From an uncultured Bellilinea sp. (GTDB lineage: Bacteria; Chloroflexota; Anaerolineae; Anaerolineales; Anaerolineaceae): a stretch of 64,000 bases of DNA. Below the pieces are notes generated by a model that saw nothing but the letters and a program-made list of their open reading frames with translations, was not told where the DNA came from and searched no databases. Position numbers and translations under genes: made by a program. Location of the stretch: NCBI GenBank assembly GCA_938040735.1, contig CALHYE010000009.1:58299-122298 (forward strand), read 5' to 3'. Of this stretch, positions 50,167 through 60,621 are shown piece after piece (positions within the stretch are counted from its first letter, which is position 1; every line of letters begins with the position of its first letter).

Positions 50167-52515
50167 TTACACGTCAAAGAGGTCGCTGTTCTTTTCTTCG
50201 ACCATCTTCTTCATGGTGATCTTCGCCTGGAAATCGAAGATGTGCTGCTCGCCGCGGGCTTGAAAACGAACGCGCAGCCGCAGGCTGGTTTGATCTTCCG
50301 GGACTTTGGTCTGCCGGAAGCGAGATTGGATTTGCAGCGAGGTCTTTGTCTTTCCATTCAGCAAAGATACCTTGACGGGTTCGCTTTCCACGTTGCCATT
50401 GAGCACCATCACCGAGATGTTTTCAACCGCCAGGTCGTTGGGATTACCCAGCTCCAGTTCGATGCTTTCCATGCGGTAGCGATACTCGGTTTTGCGCAGC
50501 AATACGGTCAGGTCTTGCAGCGGCACCGCTGCCGGCTCAAACACCAAGTAAGGGACGATCATTTCTTCTGGCAGCAAGCCGCCATGCACATAGAAGTCTT
50601 TCGCCGTGGGAATGAAACGGTTGCCGCGCCGTGCGCAGAGCACGTTTTCAGGATTTAAAAAATCATTGGCGTGCAGGAAAAAACAGTCCAGCCTCAAATT
50701 ATCGGCTAAACCCGCAAATCGCTCCGGGCTGACGGTGATGTAGCGGTGCGAGCGGGTGTCAAAACCCGCGGTTTTGAAAAAGGAGGGATCCAGGTCATTG
50801 GGGATTTCTGCCGGAATGCGCGTGGATCCATGGTCGGAAACCACGTGAATGCGGATGTTTTCCCGCAAGCCGTGCTTCTCGATAAACCGGACGCAGTTCT
50901 CCACCAGACTCTCCAGTAGGTGTTGAATGTGGACGCGGTGCGGCATGCCGATCTCATCGGCGGAGCGGTGCATGGCTTTATCCACTGCCAGGTAGTTGAC
51001 CACATAGGCTGCGGCGTCGACCGTCTGCACGGCAGAAAGCCCGCCGATATCGCTGAGGTAGCGGAAGGCGCGGTCGTTGAAATACGGCACCCAGCCTTTC
51101 TCGATAATCCCCTTGTAAGTCTTGTCATCCATCGCCTGGTAGCCGACCGCGCCGGAGAGCAGGCACTTCTTGGAGATCTCGGTCTCGCTGGGCGCCATGG
51201 CGATGTAGGGCTCGGCGGCAGCCAGGTAGTAGCCGCGCTCCTGGAACAGATCACGCAGCATTTCGGAAAAGGACCAATCCAGGTTGTCGATCACCAAAAC
51301 CAGGTTCACCACTCCAGCGCGTTTTAAATCCAGTGCTTTATTGGGGAGAATGTTGAAGACCATACGTTTCGAATTGGCGTGGAGGTTATCCCAGCTTTTC
51401 ATCAGCCACTCCGAAAAAAGGTCGCCGATTGAATACAGATCAGGGTCAAACTGTTCTTGACGATCACACCAGGATTGGTAGGGTAGGTAGGACTCGGTCG
51501 CCCATACAAGCATGGTATCCACATCCCAGTGAAGATCTGGGGGTTCGGGCTTGGGTGGACGGACAAGATCGCGCAAGGCAGCGATTTTCCGAGCGAGCCG
51601 GCGAGACTGAGCGCTGAACTTTTCCTCAATTTGATCCATCAGCTCCGCTGTGATCCAATCGGGATGGTCTCGCAGGTGCTTTTCGACCGCCTCAAACTCC
51701 ACCGCCAGCAGACCGCTGATGGTTTCGAGCAGCGCCGCCAGTTCGTCTGGGTTATTCGGCTGCTGGCTGTTCATTAAGTAAGTGACCTGGGTCACCGTTT
51801 CAGGGATCTCGTCTTCCTTGACCTCCAGCTCCTCCAGCGGCAGTTTGAGCGCTCGGAACAGGTCGAAAGTTTCGCCCAACAATGCATCCCCCAGGGCGGG
51901 ATAGCCGCGCAAGGCGCGAAACTGCATCAGGCTGCGCTTCAAAGCGGGTGGGTCGGCTGCGAACAGATCCACCAGCCGGCGCTGTTCACCGGAGCGAGCG
52001 TTGCTCTTCCACTCCTCTACGCGGCTGTGCAGGGCGCGCGCCAGCAGCGATATAGACTTCAACTTGCGCCAGCGTTGAGGCTCGACCGCATTGAGCAGGG
52101 CGGCGATCTGGGTGAAAGGAAAGGATTTGGCGTTGAAAATGGGCGCGTAAAAGTGCGCCAGCAGAGTATCCTCAAAAGAAAAGCCCGGCTTCGGCTGCAG
52201 GTCGAGCGCCAGCAGCCCGGCTTGGATGATTTCTTCATTGCTAACGCTGACGGGAATCGCCATCCCCCAGCGCTGAGCCAGGGCGGCGCGGGCGTCGAGC
52301 GTCTCAAAGACGAACGCCCCTTGCGGGTAGCGGGCGGACATATTCTTGAACCATTGTATAACCACCGGCTGCGTTATGACCAGGGCATACTCTTGATGAT
52401 TTCCGTAGGCGTGTTGGATATCTTTCACCCGTTGGGGATATTCCCCAATGGAGACCATTCGTTCTGCTGGAATGCCAAACCCCAAATTATTCGGATCTGC
52501 AATAATCTTAATCAT
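50167..52515 (-). CDS. pglZ: BREX-type alkaline phosphatase-superfamily protein PglZ
   Basis: The start is ATG 52515, with AAAGGA upstream, giving 782 residues; the track start at 52722 lies inside the preceding gene. The PglZ domain occupies about 400-650, with LVLVIDNLDWSFSEMLRDL (metal/nucleophile region), APSETEISKKCLLSGAVGYQ and VVSDHGSTRIP carrying the metal-binding Asp-His. PglZ is the marker protein of all BREX types; it is needed for defence and, in type 1, for methylation, though its substrate is debated. It overlaps the end of the PD-(D/E)XK-like gene by 8 bp, implying translational coupling. Confidence 0.92.
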   Translation of the reverse strand: MIKIIADPNNLGFGIPAERMVSIGEYPQRVKDIQHAYGNHQEYALVITQPVVIQWFKNMSARYPQGAFVFETLDARAALAQRWGMAIPVSVSNEEIIQAGLLALDLQPKPGFSFEDTLLAHFYAPIFNAKSFPFTQIAALLNAVEPQRWRKLKSISLLARALHSRVEEWKSNARSGEQRRLVDLFAADPPALKRSLMQFRALRGYPALGDALLGETFDLFRALKLPLEELEVKEDEIPETVTQVTYLMNSQQPNNPDELAALLETISGLLAVEFEAVEKHLRDHPDWITAELMDQIEEKFSAQSRRLARKIAALRDLVRPPKPEPPDLHWDVDTMLVWATESYLPYQSWCDRQEQFDPDLYSIGDLFSEWLMKSWDNLHANSKRMVFNILPNKALDLKRAGVVNLVLVIDNLDWSFSEMLRDLFQERGYYLAAAEPYIAMAPSETEISKKCLLSGAVGYQAMDDKTYKGIIEKGWVPYFNDRAFRYLSDIGGLSAVQTVDAAAYVVNYLAVDKAMHRSADEIGMPHRVHIQHLLESLVENCVRFIEKHGLRENIRIHVVSDHGSTRIPAEIPNDLDPSFFKTAGFDTRSHRYITVSPERFAGLADNLRLDCFFLHANDFLNPENVLCARRGNRFIPTAKDFYVHGGLLPEEMIVPYLVFEPAAVPLQDLTVLLRKTEYRYRMESIELELGNPNDLAVENISVMVLNGNVESEPVKVSLLNGKTKTSLQIQSRFRQTKVPEDQTSLRLRVRFQARGEQHIFDFQAKITMKKMVEEKNSDLFDV

Positions 52516-53176
52516 GATTCCTTTGCCCTGGATTCGGCTGTGGGAGCTGCCGGGTATCCACATGAACTTGCATACAGGCTCTAACAGTTTCAACAAATTC
52601 TTCCCTGGTTCGCTGTGAGGCGAGATTATATAGTTGCCTTCCTGTGCTATCCCACTGACTGTGGTGCGCCTTTTGATGCTGGTATGTAGTAAAACGCTTG
52701 TAGATAAAATCCAGGATTTCATCCCATATCAGCTGCACCGCAGCGGGAAGAATTGCGTCATTTTTTCTCTCGCCCAGAGCGAATAATCTCACCCGATAGG
52801 CATCATCCTGGAAAAAGCCCTGGTGATAGAGCGCCTGGGCGACCTCAACGACCCGTTGCGAATCAAACGCGCCAACGGCATACAAGACGCGCTGCATGTT
52901 TTCATCCAATGGATTGGTCCAGGGTCCGTTCAGGCGGCATAAACCGTGCTTGACTTCCGCAAAAATAATATCAATTCTGCCGTCGGAATTGAAAACGGGA
53001 TGGTCTGGCATTGGTTCGCCGGAGGTCAACAATTCCGCGCGGTGCGGGAACCTTACTGCCAGCACATCCACATCTGTGCGCTGCGAACCGCGCCGGTCGG
53101 GGTGTACCACAAAGTTCGTGATGGTAGCGCACCCGTTCAGGCGAAAGAACCAGTAGGCAATCCTCTCAGGATTCAT
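52508..53176 (-). CDS. Small PD-(D/E)XK nuclease-like protein in the BREX operon
   Basis: The start is ATG 53176 with a perfect AAGGAGG six bases upstream, giving 222 residues. The first 80 residues fit the core of a PD-(D/E)XK nuclease: an N-terminal helix (ERIAYWFFRLNG), an acidic strand SQRTDVDVLAVRFP with D35/D37, and DIIFAEVKHG with E74 and K76. The remaining 140 residues are mainly helical with no motif I know. Only one base separates the pglX stop (TGA) from this ATG, and the 3' end overlaps pglZ. I know of no core BREX component matching this protein. It may be a nuclease effector or a processing enzyme, which is inference. Confidence 0.65.
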   Translation of the reverse strand: MNPERIAYWFFRLNGCATITNFVVHPDRRGSQRTDVDVLAVRFPHRAELLTSGEPMPDHPVFNSDGRIDIIFAEVKHGLCRLNGPWTNPLDENMQRVLYAVGAFDSQRVVEVAQALYHQGFFQDDAYRVRLFALGERKNDAILPAAVQLIWDEILDFIYKRFTTYQHQKAHHSQWDSTGRQLYNLASQRTREEFVETVRACMQVHVDTRQLPQPNPGQRNHD

Positions 53177-53177
53177 T

Positions 53178-56100
53178 TCATACCTCCTTCTCCTCATCGG
53201 CGCGCCAGACCAGGTCATATTCTTTCAGGAAGCGGTTCTGCTCTTCAGTAAGACCGTAGATCGGGGCAATGAAATCATCCATGCGGTTGATGATATGCCG
53301 GCTTTTGCGCGGGTAAAACTCTTGATAATAGGCGGTCGAACCGCCCAAGGCAGTACTTTTGATAATTGAATTCTTCTGATAGTCGTCCATTAACTCTTTG
53401 ACCAACAAAGCCACTTTTTCCTGATTTTGACGGAAGGTTTCATAGCCGTGAATACCGAACTCGCCAATCTCGGAGATCAAGACATGAAATTCGTCACTTT
53501 GTGTAATCCACCAATAATAAAAAGGGAGGAGTTGACAAGTAAGACGAATAAATCTCTATCGAATGTATTGTTAAAATGAAATTCTCTCAATCCTGTAGAT
53601 ATTGATGGGATTGCATCCTTTCCCCGCTTAAAATACGGAACAAAGTCGTAGGCTTTGATCCAGTAGCGGGCAATATTATGAATATAGCAGGAATTATTGC
53701 TATCTGTATCGGTGGAAATTAAACTGCCTATTCTCAGAGGTGCGTTTTTGATCTTCCGATAGATTTCTGCACCTGTTTCAGAACCCACTTTTGGAATCAC
53801 GCTCTGATCTATACAATCCACATAAGCGAGTCCGGGTTCACGAACAACCTGCTCTTGATCTTCTTTTCGCCAGCGCCACAATTTTGAAGAATACAATTGA
53901 CACGCCGAAGTAAATCCTTTCGTATGGGCAACAAATATGGTGATTCGTTGTGAAACACCCTCAAACAAAGTATTTGGCCTTATAGAATAGTGGCTTGCAT
54001 ATAGTCGGTGGTAATTATGGTAAACCCCTTGGCGAACGTTTTCATAACTGGAACCGCAGGCAAACGATAACGGCACGATAAACCCAATCGATCCTCGAGG
54101 CTGATTCAAGTCGACTGCCCGGGTGATAAAGTGACCAAACAGGTTTCCACATCCGGCAGCGGGTTCTTTCTTGAAATAGCCGTTTTCCTTGAAGGTGTCA
54201 TAGGGCGGGTTGCAGGTGATGCAGGTGAAGCCGCGGCGCGATAAACAAACATCCGGGAACTCCAATTCCCAATGAAAGTGTTTTTGGAGCGCTAATGACC
54301 CGGCGAGGGGGAAGTCTTTGCTTTGAACCAGGGCAGCGTACTGCATTTCTTCCACTTGATTGCCAAAATACAGGCTGGTGTGCAGGTCGCAAATCGCCTT
54401 GTAGCCCTCCAAAATGCGCTCCATTTCCTCTAACCAGGCTTTCTTGGCGCGCACATCCTCCAGGCTGGCGGTGGCTTTGGCGGCGATCAGGCGGCTCTTG
54501 GCGATCACCTCTTCCACCGCTGCCTTGAAATCCGGGTCGCGTTCGAAGAGATTGAGCTGGCGCGGCTCCTTTTTGGTGGTGGAGAAGGGATAATTGCCGA
54601 TCTCATCCAGGCGCGCCCCCACCAGGCTGTTGCCACATTTGAGATGGTGATTTAAGAAAGAGAGTGGTTGGTTTTTCGCCATGGAGAGGATCCACAGCGA
54701 GAGCTTTGCCAGTTCCACCGCCAGCGGGTTGAGGTCCACGCCGTAGATACAGTTCTCCACCACCCAGCGCCGCCAGTAACCTGTGCCGCTTTCCAGGCTG
54801 GTCTCGATGCCGGTTTCGTTCAAAATTTCCGTGATAAAGTTAGCAATTAAATTGGCGGCATTGACCAGAAAATGCCCGCTGCCCATGGCGGGGTCTAGCA
54901 CTGAAAGTTCCAGCACCTTTTCGCGTACAAATGCCAGCGCATTTTCTTCCAAAAGCGCACCCAGCGCAGCACGCTCGTCGGCGTCAATCGCTCGCTGATA
55001 GGCTTCCAGGGTGGGTCGCTGTTCTGCCATAAAAGCGTCTTTGAGTTCCTTCAGCTTCTCGCCCACCGTGTTGCGCACAATGTAATCCACGATGTACTCC
55101 GGGGTGTAATACGAGCCGGTGGATTTGCGCTCGCTGGGATCACCAGCAAAATAGACCTCACCGGCTTTGATAAAATGTCCCTTCACCAGCCTGCCGCCCT
55201 GCGAAGCGGGGATGAACTGGATCTTCCCTTTGGCAACCTTGACTTCAGTATTCTCCTGGGCAATATACAGCTTGTGCTCCAGCAACCCTTCGTAGAGCGT
55301 GCCCAGGTGGCGCACACTCATGTCGCGGTAGCTGATCGGTTTCTCTTCACCGTTCTTCTCACGGTAACTGGTCAGGTTGAAAACGACATTTGCCAGATAG
55401 GAGTCGCTGATGCGGGTGTCGGACAGAAAACGGGTGAACTCGCTCTCCTGCGGGCTGAACAGACCGCCGTTGTAAGTTTGATCAATATCCACGAAGATCG
55501 TTTCCAGGTCTTCCCACAACCCGGCAGCGCCCGGGGAGCCGCCCCCTGCCTCCCTGAGGCGCTGGCTGGTCTCGATCACCTTCTTCAGCAGGGCGTGGTT
55601 CTCGTCGCTGAGCAAAAGGCGGGCGTCGGCGTACAAGAGGAACAGCAGACGGAACATGTATAGCATGGCGGAGTGGTAGATTTTGCGGCGCTGGGCTTCG
55701 TCATCCAAGCCCTCACCCCCAACCCCTCTCCCACCTGCAGGAGAGGGGAGAACAGATGAGGTTCGTAAAGACTCCACATACCCCATGCACAGGTCCGAAA
55801 GCACGCCCTTGCCGCCCTCTTCGCGCTGCTTGAGGGCGTTCGCCAGCTCTTTTTCGATGTAGTCAATCTTCTGCAGCGATTCCTGCTTGAAGCGGTCAAA
55901 CTGGCATTTGCCGTCTGCGCCGATGACGAAATTTTCCGCCTTCAGGAATTTGTGGAAGATCTGGTATGCATCCCTGGCTTTCGCCTTCAAAATAGCTTCG
56001 AGGTCAATCTCCAGATAGGTCTCATAAGGCGTGGGTTCATCCAGATGATAAATGCGCCAAAGATTGCCGTTGGTCAGCAGTCCCCATTGTAATTGGCGCT

Positions 56101-56455
56101 CGCGCACGGCGCGGATGGACTTTTCCGCCCAATTACGCCCCATGCGGGTGCTGTCCAAATCTTCCTCAGGCAGCAAGATAAAACAGACCGAAAGCGGCGC
56201 CTCATTGCCAGCGCTGCCCATGGGGAACAGGGATGTCAACGACTCGGAAAAGGGTTTGGCGAAAAACCCCAGCGCCGAGAGCACCTCGTGGACGTAGCTA
56301 TCTTTCCACGCCTGCAGGCTGCGTGTATCGGCGTACTCGCGGTATTCCGCCAGCACATTGAGCGAAGCCCACACTTCGGCGTTTTCCACCTGGCGGGTGA
56401 TTTCCTCCAGGTAAATCTCAGAAAAGAGCATTTCATTTCGGTAATAGATCGTCAT
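53178..56455 (-). CDS. pglX: PglX-like adenine-specific DNA methyltransferase, interrupted by a one-base frameshift
   Basis: Two ORFs (53477-56455 and 53178-53480) make one gene of about 1090 codons. Residues 60-150 resemble the N-terminal region of type IIG enzymes (QWGLLTNGNLWRIYHL) without visible ExK. The methyltransferase core has SAM motif I LDPAMGSGHFLV near 520 and catalytic NPPY near 749. A recognition region follows. At 53519-53523 a run of five A (T on the coding strand) needs one more base. With six, the product reads SLFYYWWITQSDEFHV and joins the second ORF. As written, translation stops at NFMS. PglX methylates host DNA in BREX. The stop of the second ORF couples perfectly to the next gene, so the full-length frame was recently selected. 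A repeat-derived in-frame segment lies near residues 236-250. Confidence 0.85.
55706..55750 (-). repeat. Palindromic interspersed repeat inserted in frame within pglX
   Basis: CCCCTCTCC / GGAGAGGGG (55723-55731 and 55740-55748) is a 9-bp perfect hairpin flanked by CCTCACCCCCAA. This matches from memory a short palindromic element scattered through many bacterial genomes. In pglX it is read as LPSPAGGRGVGGEGL, a glycine-rich insert between two otherwise ordinary helices. No second copy is in the window. Confidence 0.6.
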
Positions 56456-56500
56456 GGTGTCACGTTCTCGGAACTGTCTCTATCCAGCGCATGGAACCTG

Positions 56501-59500
56501 TTACTTGAGGTTATCCAAAGCCCGGCGGACTTCATTTTCCAATTCGTTTACCTTAAATAGATCCGCTTTGGATAGCTCATTGAGCAAGGAGCGCAAGGTG
56601 ATGCGGGCGGCGTCTTTGCTGGGGGGGAATACAAAGGTGACCGTCTCCTCGAAGGCGCTTTGTGCCGGGCGAACGATCTTGTATTTTTCAAGCTCGTCAA
56701 TCGCCTCGATGGTCTTGACCGCGCTGTAGTTGCCCTTTTCATCCGCCACCACCAGCTTGACTTTACGGTTGCCCTGGATGGTCAGCGTATCGCCGGGCGA
56801 TAGTTTACCCCGCTGCTGGCTGGAGGAAGGATCTGAGCCATCCACGGTGTAGTAGATGACCCCCTGACCATCTTCAGTATTCGCATGCAGAATCAACTCG
56901 CCTTGGTAGGTGACCTGGTTCCCATGTTGGGAAAGATCATTTTCGAATTCCAACTCGAGCTGGCTGATCTGCGGCGCGTTGTTCTCGATGTGCGCCTTCC
57001 CGTTGAGGATTCTCCCCACGTACATATCCACGTAATTGCTCATCCAGGTATCCACGCTGCCCAACCTATAGGCTTCCGGCAGGGTCTTGAAGAGCAGCTC
57101 GCGAATATTGACATACGAGGTGAACTTGACCAACGGTTTGCTGTCATTGTTATGATAGGACACCGTGAGGTCTTTTTGGATGCTACTCAGCCCGTTGTAC
57201 CAGTTCCTGAACGCCTCCTGGATGTCCAGGTCCAGATGAGAAGGGCTTCCGAACACTTCGGCTATCTTCTTCAGGATTTGCTCTTCAACGTTGGCTTGAA
57301 TCGCCTCCGCTGCAGCTTTGAAGGATTTCAAATGGACTTCGATATGGAGAAGTTTAGCGGGGGTCAGCGCCTCTCCCGGCACCTGACCGAGTAACTCCAA
57401 CAAGTCGTGCTTGATGAAGCGGAAGGGATCTTTTGTCTTCGCCTGACTTAAGGCTTCTGCCAGCGGCTTTTCTGCCTCCAAGTAGAAGTCCAGCGAACGG
57501 GCGATGATCGGCAGGTTATCCCACCAGGCAGTCACCGCCTGATACGCCTCGCTGATAGTGTATGTTTTGCCCGCCGGGGCCGGTAGGTTGGTGAAAATTT
57601 GCGTGACTTTGGCAAAGTACGCCTGGTCCTCGGCGCTGACCGGCTCAAACAGGATCACGGCGGAGGGATATTGCCCTTGAACCAGGGCAAGCATGTCCTC
57701 TGTACTGGCGAACTGGACATCGGTCAGATTGTTAGGCTCGCGCTTGAAGCGCAACCCATCGCCGTAGAAGCGCCTTGCCAGCAGCAGCATTAGCGTGACC
57801 GCGATTTCTCCCTGACCAAATTCCTCGAAGTACGGCTTAATGAACTTGAGCAGATTCACCTGCCCCATACCCTCCAACGAAGCCAGGCTTTCGAGCAGAT
57901 GGGCGTAAGCCGGCAGAGCAGCGCGGAATTTTTGGATATCCTTTTCAGTTTCCAGGTAACGGACATCGCCTTCCACACTTAAGATGCGCAAAGCCTGGTG
58001 ATCCACAAAACATTTGCGCAGGTACTTGGTTCCGCCGCGGTTATCGGGCCAGGACCAGTTGACACGAATCGGCTGCGAGAGGTCGCAGAGAATATCGCCG
58101 GCTTCTTTGAAAATGGCCCGCACCTGACCGGTCAAATTAATGTGGCACTTGTTGAATTCATTGTGCCCGAAGGTGTTGCGCCGCGCTCCGTAGAACGCCT
58201 GGACCATCCGGTTGGCAACGTCATGGCGTTTGTTCTCCTGAACAGGGACTTCCGCGCCGCCTTGGGCAAACCAGTACACTTTTGAGTTGGTAAAGTACGC
58301 AGTTTTCGCCTCCGCCAGGACTCTGAGCGCCTCATCGCGGATTTTCTTCTCTTCAGATTTTTCGTATGGGCTGAAGTTCTGTGATTGCTTCCTAAACCAG
58401 TCGCTGTCGAGGGATTTTAGGGTAAAGATCGCGTCATAGACCGCGATCGGGCTGCGAGGAATGGCGACCATGACCCGCGGCTGGTCGTTGTGAGCAACAG
58501 CTTTTTTAGCTGTGTCAATGTCCTGGTCGCTCTCGCAAAAGACATACACCACCGTGCCCTCGTAAGCGCCGGAGCGGCTGGCAACCGACTGCCTTTCCTG
58601 CTCTTGCGCGGCGAAGAATGACAGCGAAACGCCGTCGACCAGTTGCTTTTGGGTTAACTGGGCTGGAGTGGCAAAGACGACTTTGAGACGCTTGTCTTCA
58701 CTATACGCGGCGTTGTAATCTTTCGCTTCCAGGTATATTTCATCCCCTTTCAGTGGATTAAACTCCAGGAATGATCCCAGCAAGTTGGTTGGGCGGTTTG
58801 CCGGGTTGGCTTTATATTGCTCGACCAGACGCTGCACGTCTTTACGGTCCCCGCGCACGAGTTCATAAATGCCATGGTTATTAAAGAGCACGCCAGCATC
58901 GCAAAGCAGTTTGAGACGGGCTTCGATTTGGGTTTTTTCCTCGTTTGAGACGTAATCCAACGCAAACTCGATATTTTGGCCTGTGTTCGCAATGGTCACA
59001 TCTGGCGTGCTGGCAATCTCGTTCACCAGCATGACTTTGATGATCCGCAACATGAGGTCATCAGCCGTGTCGAACAATTGCTGCTGACTTTGTCGCGCTA
59101 CATATGCATTCAATTCGCGAAGCGTGGCTTCGTAGTTGATCACCGCGTTTTTCACGCGGTCCACCAGCCGGCTGTTGGTTGCTTTAAGACTATCTTTGAA
59201 ATAGTCCACCAGAAGGTCAGCCGTGTAGAGCGCCAGCTTTCCTTGTTCAACAACCTCATGATTCTCTATGAACCATGGGTAAGAATACGGTTGAACGTTT
59301 ACCCACCCATCTTCGCCGGTTTCAAACTCCGGGGCGAAGAACTTAAACACCGAGCGGTTATCCGAGCCAGCTTCCCCGGCTAACCGCAGCAACGCAAAGG
59401 TCGCAAGTGGGTGCATCGGATATATGTTTTGGATAACGTTGTTCTTGATTTTTGGGGCGGGGAGCCAGTTGAAGAGTCGCAAGCGGTTGCATTCTCCAGA

Positions 59501-60607
59501 GAACCAGGTGAACTTACCTGACTGCGACTGAACGGATTGCCATGCCAGCGAGTCTTTCTTGGGTTGGACAATGGCGGCAATGATGTCTTCCATCCCCTGG
59601 GTCTGGAGGCCGATTTCAGTGACACGCGCTTCCAGGGTTTCGGCGTTTAGGTCGCCAATTTGCCCGTGATTGCGAAAAGCTTTGTGCCCGGTTCCAATGA
59701 AGACAACCGTGCCGCCCTTTTCTAAAGTGGAATTAGCGCAGTATTGAGCAAAATCTAGCAAAGTTGTGTAATTCACCAAGTTTGCATCAATGGCTGCCCC
59801 AAATTCGTCATACAGAAATACAATCCCCTTGTATCGCTCCTTAAACTGGGGGGTTTGGAGGAGATCGGAGATGATATCGCGCAGGTTGTCTTTCTCATAG
59901 GCGAATTCGGTATCTGTCACTTGCTTGAAACAACTCTTGAAGGCGCTCAATGCCTGGTCGTCAAATTTCTCCAATCCGTCTATCAGATCGTTAATCGTCC
60001 AATCGGGATATAACCTACCGATGGCGGCTTCCAGGTCTGAATAAAACCGGCTTTCGATTCTGCGGGCTTCCCAATTCTTGATCCGGCGCAACGCTTCACG
60101 ATAATGACTATCCACCAGGATATTCGCTTCATCGCCTTTGAGAGCATCCTGCAACGCTCTTAGCAGCGCTCCTTCAAAGTCCAGGTTTAAACTGTACCGG
60201 CATAAAGCCACAAGATAGCGGCCCGATTTCCTGGCATCCTTAAGCGAAGCAGATTTTCGTTCTCTGAGCGTTTCACCCGGTTTAAGTAGCACCTCACCCT
60301 GCGCGGTTTCGTAATTCTTGAAGAACGTCTCAATTTCAGGCACATCACTGGGGTTAGCAAAGTAATTCGCCAGCATTAATAAAAGATGGGACTTACCCGT
60401 GCCATAACTCCCGGATAGAAAGTAAAAGCGGCGATCCTTTGGATTGAGCGCGTTTGCGATTTTCTCAAAAGCCTGACGATGGGCGGCGATGGGCTTGTAG
60501 CGTTCCATTCGCCCGCGGTTTTTCACAATGTCGTAGTATTCTTCGTACAGGTCAACATAACTGGTATAACCGCTATTGATCTGTATGATGTCGCGAATTT
60601 TTATCAT
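56501..60607 (-). CDS. brxC: BrxC/PglY-like large P-loop ATPase
   Basis: A 1368-residue protein, of the size and plan of BrxC/PglY (DUF6079-like) ATPases of BREX systems. Walker A is SGSYGTGKSHLLL near residue 66 and Walker B is GIVFLYDEFGAAID near 260. The middle has segments typical of the family such as YPMHPLATFALLRLAGEAG near 395. Near residue 1260 the segment VIYYTVDGSDPSSSQQRG looks like a chitobiase/hexosaminidase C-terminal-type beta module, followed by a coiled end. BrxC is essential for BREX defence and probably works with PglX and PglZ. It lies 14 bp after the small upstream gene and 45 bp before pglX. Confidence 0.85.
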   Translation of the reverse strand: MIKIRDIIQINSGYTSYVDLYEEYYDIVKNRGRMERYKPIAAHRQAFEKIANALNPKDRRFYFLSGSYGTGKSHLLLMLANYFANPSDVPEIETFFKNYETAQGEVLLKPGETLRERKSASLKDARKSGRYLVALCRYSLNLDFEGALLRALQDALKGDEANILVDSHYREALRRIKNWEARRIESRFYSDLEAAIGRLYPDWTINDLIDGLEKFDDQALSAFKSCFKQVTDTEFAYEKDNLRDIISDLLQTPQFKERYKGIVFLYDEFGAAIDANLVNYTTLLDFAQYCANSTLEKGGTVVFIGTGHKAFRNHGQIGDLNAETLEARVTEIGLQTQGMEDIIAAIVQPKKDSLAWQSVQSQSGKFTWFSGECNRLRLFNWLPAPKIKNNVIQNIYPMHPLATFALLRLAGEAGSDNRSVFKFFAPEFETGEDGWVNVQPYSYPWFIENHEVVEQGKLALYTADLLVDYFKDSLKATNSRLVDRVKNAVINYEATLRELNAYVARQSQQQLFDTADDLMLRIIKVMLVNEIASTPDVTIANTGQNIEFALDYVSNEEKTQIEARLKLLCDAGVLFNNHGIYELVRGDRKDVQRLVEQYKANPANRPTNLLGSFLEFNPLKGDEIYLEAKDYNAAYSEDKRLKVVFATPAQLTQKQLVDGVSLSFFAAQEQERQSVASRSGAYEGTVVYVFCESDQDIDTAKKAVAHNDQPRVMVAIPRSPIAVYDAIFTLKSLDSDWFRKQSQNFSPYEKSEEKKIRDEALRVLAEAKTAYFTNSKVYWFAQGGAEVPVQENKRHDVANRMVQAFYGARRNTFGHNEFNKCHINLTGQVRAIFKEAGDILCDLSQPIRVNWSWPDNRGGTKYLRKCFVDHQALRILSVEGDVRYLETEKDIQKFRAALPAYAHLLESLASLEGMGQVNLLKFIKPYFEEFGQGEIAVTLMLLLARRFYGDGLRFKREPNNLTDVQFASTEDMLALVQGQYPSAVILFEPVSAEDQAYFAKVTQIFTNLPAPAGKTYTISEAYQAVTAWWDNLPIIARSLDFYLEAEKPLAEALSQAKTKDPFRFIKHDLLELLGQVPGEALTPAKLLHIEVHLKSFKAAAEAIQANVEEQILKKIAEVFGSPSHLDLDIQEAFRNWYNGLSSIQKDLTVSYHNNDSKPLVKFTSYVNIRELLFKTLPEAYRLGSVDTWMSNYVDMYVGRILNGKAHIENNAPQISQLELEFENDLSQHGNQVTYQGELILHANTEDGQGVIYYTVDGSDPSSSQQRGKLSPGDTLTIQGNRKVKLVVADEKGNYSAVKTIEAIDELEKYKIVRPAQSAFEETVTFVFPPSKDAARITLRSLLNELSKADLFKVNELENEVRRALDNLK

Positions 60608-60621
60608 GACTGTAAACTCCC

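Noticed and set aside
53519-53523. Programmed ribosomal frameshifting in pglX
   Set aside because: The slippery T5 run lacks a clear heptamer or downstream stem; a sequencing error or mutation is simpler.
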